Shown: piece after piece, positions 4,656-6,916 of the stretch
How the letters are laid out: each line of letters starts with the position of its first letter
Position numbering within the stretch: the stretch's first letter is position 1
Assembly (NCBI GenBank): GCA_016763895.1
Contig: JAESSV010000097.1
Location: 1 to 6,916 of the forward strand
DNA length: 6,916 nucleotides
DNA from: Magnetovibrio sp.
GTDB taxonomy: Bacteria > Pseudomonadota > Alphaproteobacteria > Rhodospirillales > Magnetovibrionaceae
Direction: 5' to 3'
Program-made: the position numbers and the translations under genes
The notes under the pieces: generated by a model
The model's input: only the letters and a program-made list of their open reading frames with translations
The model's database searches: none
What the model was told of the DNA's origin: nothing

Positions 4656-6315
4656 TTCAAAAATTATACCTGAAGGTAGTGCGCGCTCGCGAAAACGTCA
4701 ATTGAGAGGCATCGCAACAACGATTATTTTTGCACTCGCCACTCTTGGCTGTTCAAGCAATCCGACAATCCCGGAAGGCACAATCGGCTATGTTGGGGGC
4801 TTTTTAGGCGGCGTTGTCGCAGATGAGCCCAGGGCTTCACTGATCGGAAATGAAATTTTATCCAGAGGTGGATCCGCAGCAGATGCCGTATCGGCCATGT
4901 ATTTTGTGCTCAGCGTGACCATGCCGTCGCGGGCGGGAATCGGCGGCGGAGGCATGTGTGTGGCGTTTGATGTGAAAACGGGCAAAACAGAAGCCCTCGA
5001 TTTTACCGCCATCGCTCCAACACATGTGCCGCCCAGTTCAGACCGACCTTCAGCCGTGCCGGGCAACCCGCGCGGGTTTTTTGCGCTTCAGGCCCGTCAT
5101 GGGAATTTGATGTGGCGTGAAATTATCGCCCCGGCGGAACAGCTGGCGCGTTTTGGCTTTGTGACGTCAAGGGCTTTTGCCCGAGATTTAAAAAGCATCG
5201 GCCCGGCTGTGTTGGCTGATCCGGGTGCACGAGCCATGTTTGCCGGAAAGTCAGGGCGCCAAGTGGCGCTTGAAGGGGAAACCTTGAAGCATTTTGATTT
5301 ATCGACCACATTGTCGTCTTTCCGGGCGCGTGGCGTTGGACCTTTTTACGCAGGGTCATTCGCCCGAATTTTTGTTGATGCCGTCAACCAAGCCGGTGGG
5401 TCTTTAGCCATCGAAGATATGCGCGGCTTTATTCCAAAATGGCGTGATACCGTGCGGGTCGAGGTCGGCAATGAAGTGGCCCATTTTGCCCCCCCTCCGG
5501 CTGCGGCTTCAACCGTTGCTGCGGTGATGTTGGCGATGTTGGAAGAAGACGGAAGCTATGACAGCGGCGATGCGGGCGAACGGGCTCATTTGATCGCCGA
5601 GACTGGGTTGCGCGCTTTTGCCGACCGGTCTTCGTGGTTGGATGTAAACGGTCACAGCACCCGCAGCTCGAAAGATATCGTTGCCCCATCCCAAATTGAA
5701 CATGTGATGAAGGGGATGCGACGGGATCAACGCACGCCTTTATCGGCGCTACAGCCAAAACCTCAAAACCGTCGGGAAAGCCCGTCTTCTACAGGGTTCT
5801 CAGCCGTTGATGCGCTGGGCAATGCGGTCAGTTGTACGGTGACCATGAATGCGGCCTTTGGCACCGGGCGCGTGGCCCAGGGCACGGGGGTGTTGTTGGC
5901 ATCTGTGCCAAATATAAATGGTCGTGGCCCCATTGGCTTGGCCCCGATGCTGTTGGTGAATGAGAATTCAAAAGAATTTCGGCTGGCGGCCACAGCGTCC
6001 GGGGGCGTTGCGGCCCCTTCGGCCTTGATCAGTGTGGTGGCGAATGTGGTGTATGGGGAACAAAATATCAAGGCTGCCGTGGCCCAGCCGCGCGTGCATT
6101 TAAGCGGCAATCCAAACGTAACATATGTGGAACAAAGTGTTGACCTTAAGACCTTGAATGCTTTGGCCAAGGCCGGGCACCACACCCAGACAACGCCCGT
6201 GATCGGGCTTGTTAATGCTTTGTCTTGCCCGGATGGTTTGCCAACGGTGCCCGACACCTGCCAAATGGCATCCGATCCCCGGGGCGTAGGTCTTGCCTCT
6301 GGAACCATGAATTAA
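4624..6315 (+). CDS. Divergent gamma-glutamyltransferase-like Ntn-hydrolase, putative lipoprotein
   Basis: The 563-residue protein has the whole GGT layout: VVADEPRASLIGNEILSRGGSAADA (~64-88), the GIGGGG loop (105-110), an AVPGNPRGFFALQARHG segment (~144-160), and the self-cleavage region SSTGFSAVDALGNAVSCTVTMNAAFGTG (~388-415). T390 aligns with the threonine that becomes the N-terminal nucleophile of the small subunit (~174 residues here). GGTs transfer or hydrolyse gamma-glutamyl groups of glutathione-like substrates. Odd points: the Arg of the usual LDFRE motif, which holds the substrate carboxylate, is T128 (LDFTAIAP); the NNQMDDFS-type segment with the amino-group-binding Asp is replaced by ASVPNINGRG; and SSGG/GSPGG reads TASGG (~458-461). 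Substrate is therefore uncertain. A basic N-region precedes a hydrophobic segment ending LATLGC (C43), a fair lipobox. GTG 4624 follows AGAGGGGG; no ATG is available before the signal segment. Confidence 0.85.
   Translation: MINRFNTSKTISKIIPEGSARSRKRQLRGIATTIIFALATLGCSSNPTIPEGTIGYVGGFLGGVVADEPRASLIGNEILSRGGSAADAVSAMYFVLSVTMPSRAGIGGGGMCVAFDVKTGKTEALDFTAIAPTHVPPSSDRPSAVPGNPRGFFALQARHGNLMWREIIAPAEQLARFGFVTSRAFARDLKSIGPAVLADPGARAMFAGKSGRQVALEGETLKHFDLSTTLSSFRARGVGPFYAGSFARIFVDAVNQAGGSLAIEDMRGFIPKWRDTVRVEVGNEVAHFAPPPAAASTVAAVMLAMLEEDGSYDSGDAGERAHLIAETGLRAFADRSSWLDVNGHSTRSSKDIVAPSQIEHVMKGMRRDQRTPLSALQPKPQNRRESPSSTGFSAVDALGNAVSCTVTMNAAFGTGRVAQGTGVLLASVPNINGRGPIGLAPMLLVNENSKEFRLAATASGGVAAPSALISVVANVVYGEQNIKAAVAQPRVHLSGNPNVTYVEQSVDLKTLNALAKAGHHTQTTPVIGLVNALSCPDGLPTVPDTCQMASDPRGVGLASGTMN
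4663..4668 (-). promoter_or_regulatory. TATAAT -10 box of the M48 operon, predicting a leaderless mRNA
   Basis: On the minus strand a perfect TATAAT ends eight bases before ATG 4655, so transcription would be expected to begin at about 4656, essentially at the start codon. A TTGACG (4701-4696) lies upstream, but its 27-base spacing is too long for a standard -35. No Shine-Dalgarno precedes the ATG at a normal distance. Either the message is leaderless or translation starts a few codons later. Confidence 0.4.
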
Positions 6316-6325
6316 TAGGGTTGGG

Positions 6326-6331
6326 TGAGGA
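6326..6331 (+). promoter_or_regulatory. Strong Shine-Dalgarno for the aminotransferase gene
   Basis: TGAGGA lies seven bases before ATG 6339, in the 23-base gap after the GGT-like gene. It fixes the start and, with the short gap, supports a two-gene operon. Confidence 0.7.
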
Positions 6332-6338
6332 CCAGGTT

Positions 6339-6916
6339 ATGACGTTAAAAGCCTCCAAACGAAGTGCAATCGAGCCGTTCATTGTCATGGACGTGATGCG
6401 CGCAGCCGCCTTGTGTGAAGCGCAAGGCCAACACGTTTTACATATGGAAGTCGGTCAACCGTCAACACCAGCCCCGGGCTTGGTTTTGGACGCGGCCCGC
6501 ACAGCTTTGGACAAAGAGCTGTTGGGCTATACCGATGCCTTTGGCGTGCCTCACTTGAAAGACGCCATTGCTCAACATTACCAAAACACCTACGGCTTAG
6601 ATATTGACCCCGCCCAAATTGCCGTAACCACGGGCTCTAGCGGCGGTTTTGTGCTGGCTTTTTTAAGTGCCTTTGATGCCGGAGACCGGGTGGCTTTGGT
6701 GAGCCCGGGCTATCCGGCTTACCGCAACATTTTAAAAGCCTTAGACATTGAAGTCGTGAATATAGACGTTGGCCCAGACACCATTTATCAACCCACAATC
6801 GAACTGTTGGCCCAAGTGCAAGGCAATCTGGACGGCTTGATCATTGCCAGCCCATCCAACCCAACGGGCACAATGATTGACCGGGCGGGGCTAAAAGCCT
6901 TGGCCGGGTATTGCCA
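6339..6916 (+). CDS. Pyridoxal-phosphate-dependent class I/II aminotransferase, 5' part
   Basis: The frame is open from ATG 6339 to the window edge (192 codons plus two bases). The product begins MTLKASKRSAIEPF and matches the fold-type I aminotransferase layout: MEVGQPSTPAP (~36-46), GYTDAFGVPHLKDAIAQHY (~63-81, the substrate-loop and helix start), the cofactor-phosphate turn TTGSSGGF (~97-104), SPGYPAYRN (~122-130) with an aromatic residue to stack on the ring, and SPSNPTGT (~171-178) with the conserved Asn N174. The Schiff-base Lys and the C-terminal Arg that holds the substrate carboxylate are past the edge. It probably moves amino groups between amino acids and 2-oxoacids in the cytosol; substrate is not readable. 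It is 23 bases after the GGT-like gene, probably the same transcript. Confidence 0.93.
   Translation, partial: MTLKASKRSAIEPFIVMDVMRAAALCEAQGQHVLHMEVGQPSTPAPGLVLDAARTALDKELLGYTDAFGVPHLKDAIAQHYQNTYGLDIDPAQIAVTTGSSGGFVLAFLSAFDAGDRVALVSPGYPAYRNILKALDIEVVNIDVGPDTIYQPTIELLAQVQGNLDGLIIASPSNPTGTMIDRAGLKALAGYC

Noticed and set aside
5763..6308. 181-codon minus-strand open frame inside the GGT-like gene
   Set aside because: The plus strand encodes the conserved catalytic GGT region across this whole stretch; the antisense product is low-complexity and matches no family I recognise.
1..6916. CRISPR array, tRNA/rRNA genes, insertion sequence, toxin-antitoxin or phage genes
   Set aside because: No regularly spaced repeats, tRNA-like cloverleaf sequence, transposase or integrase frame, or terminal inverted repeats were seen; the window is covered by envelope and metabolic genes.

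Overview
The window looks like chromosomal DNA from an alphaproteobacterium, roughly half G+C and tightly packed with genes. The main clue is a clear EipB-type (DUF1849) envelope protein, a family I know mainly from Alphaproteobacteria. A long M48 metalloprotease with a C-terminal helical repeat region and a divergent gamma-glutamyltransferase-like lipoprotein next to a PLP aminotransferase fit the same group. I cannot name the genus. There are no RNA genes, insertion sequences, CRISPR arrays or phage genes, and no gene-free stretch longer than about 60 bases.

Left part, plus strand (1-732): the 3' end of a NOL1/NOP2/Sun-family RNA cytosine-C5 methyltransferase, then a 77-residue three-helix membrane protein (GTGA overlap, GTG start at 320), then a 60-residue cysteine-rich CWC protein (ATGA overlap). 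The 4-base stop/start overlaps suggest a translationally coupled series. After a 58-base gap with a possible promoter comes eipB (791-1609), encoding an exported protein with two cysteines placed like the disulfide pair of the family.

Middle part, minus strand (4655 down to 1629): an operon encoding a periplasmic M48 metalloprotease of BepA type, a DUF3047 lipoprotein (ATGA overlap) and a ScsC/DsbA-like thiol-disulfide lipoprotein with a CGYC active site. It converges on eipB with only 19 bases between the two stop codons. Together with eipB it forms a block of envelope-directed proteins: protease/chaperone, disulfide handling and envelope integrity.

Right part, plus strand (4624 to the end): a gamma-glutamyltransferase-like putative lipoprotein that keeps the nucleophilic threonine but not several substrate-binding residues, then a PLP-dependent aminotransferase cut by the window edge. 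The GGT-like gene and the M48 gene are divergent, and their coding starts overlap by 32 bases. Each gene has a -10-like box inside or next to the other's first codons.

I see no exotic mobile or defence system. The most interesting points are the head-to-head overlapping starts, the GGT homologue with an altered active site, the envelope-quality-control gene block, and the two tiny genes attached to the RNA methyltransferase.
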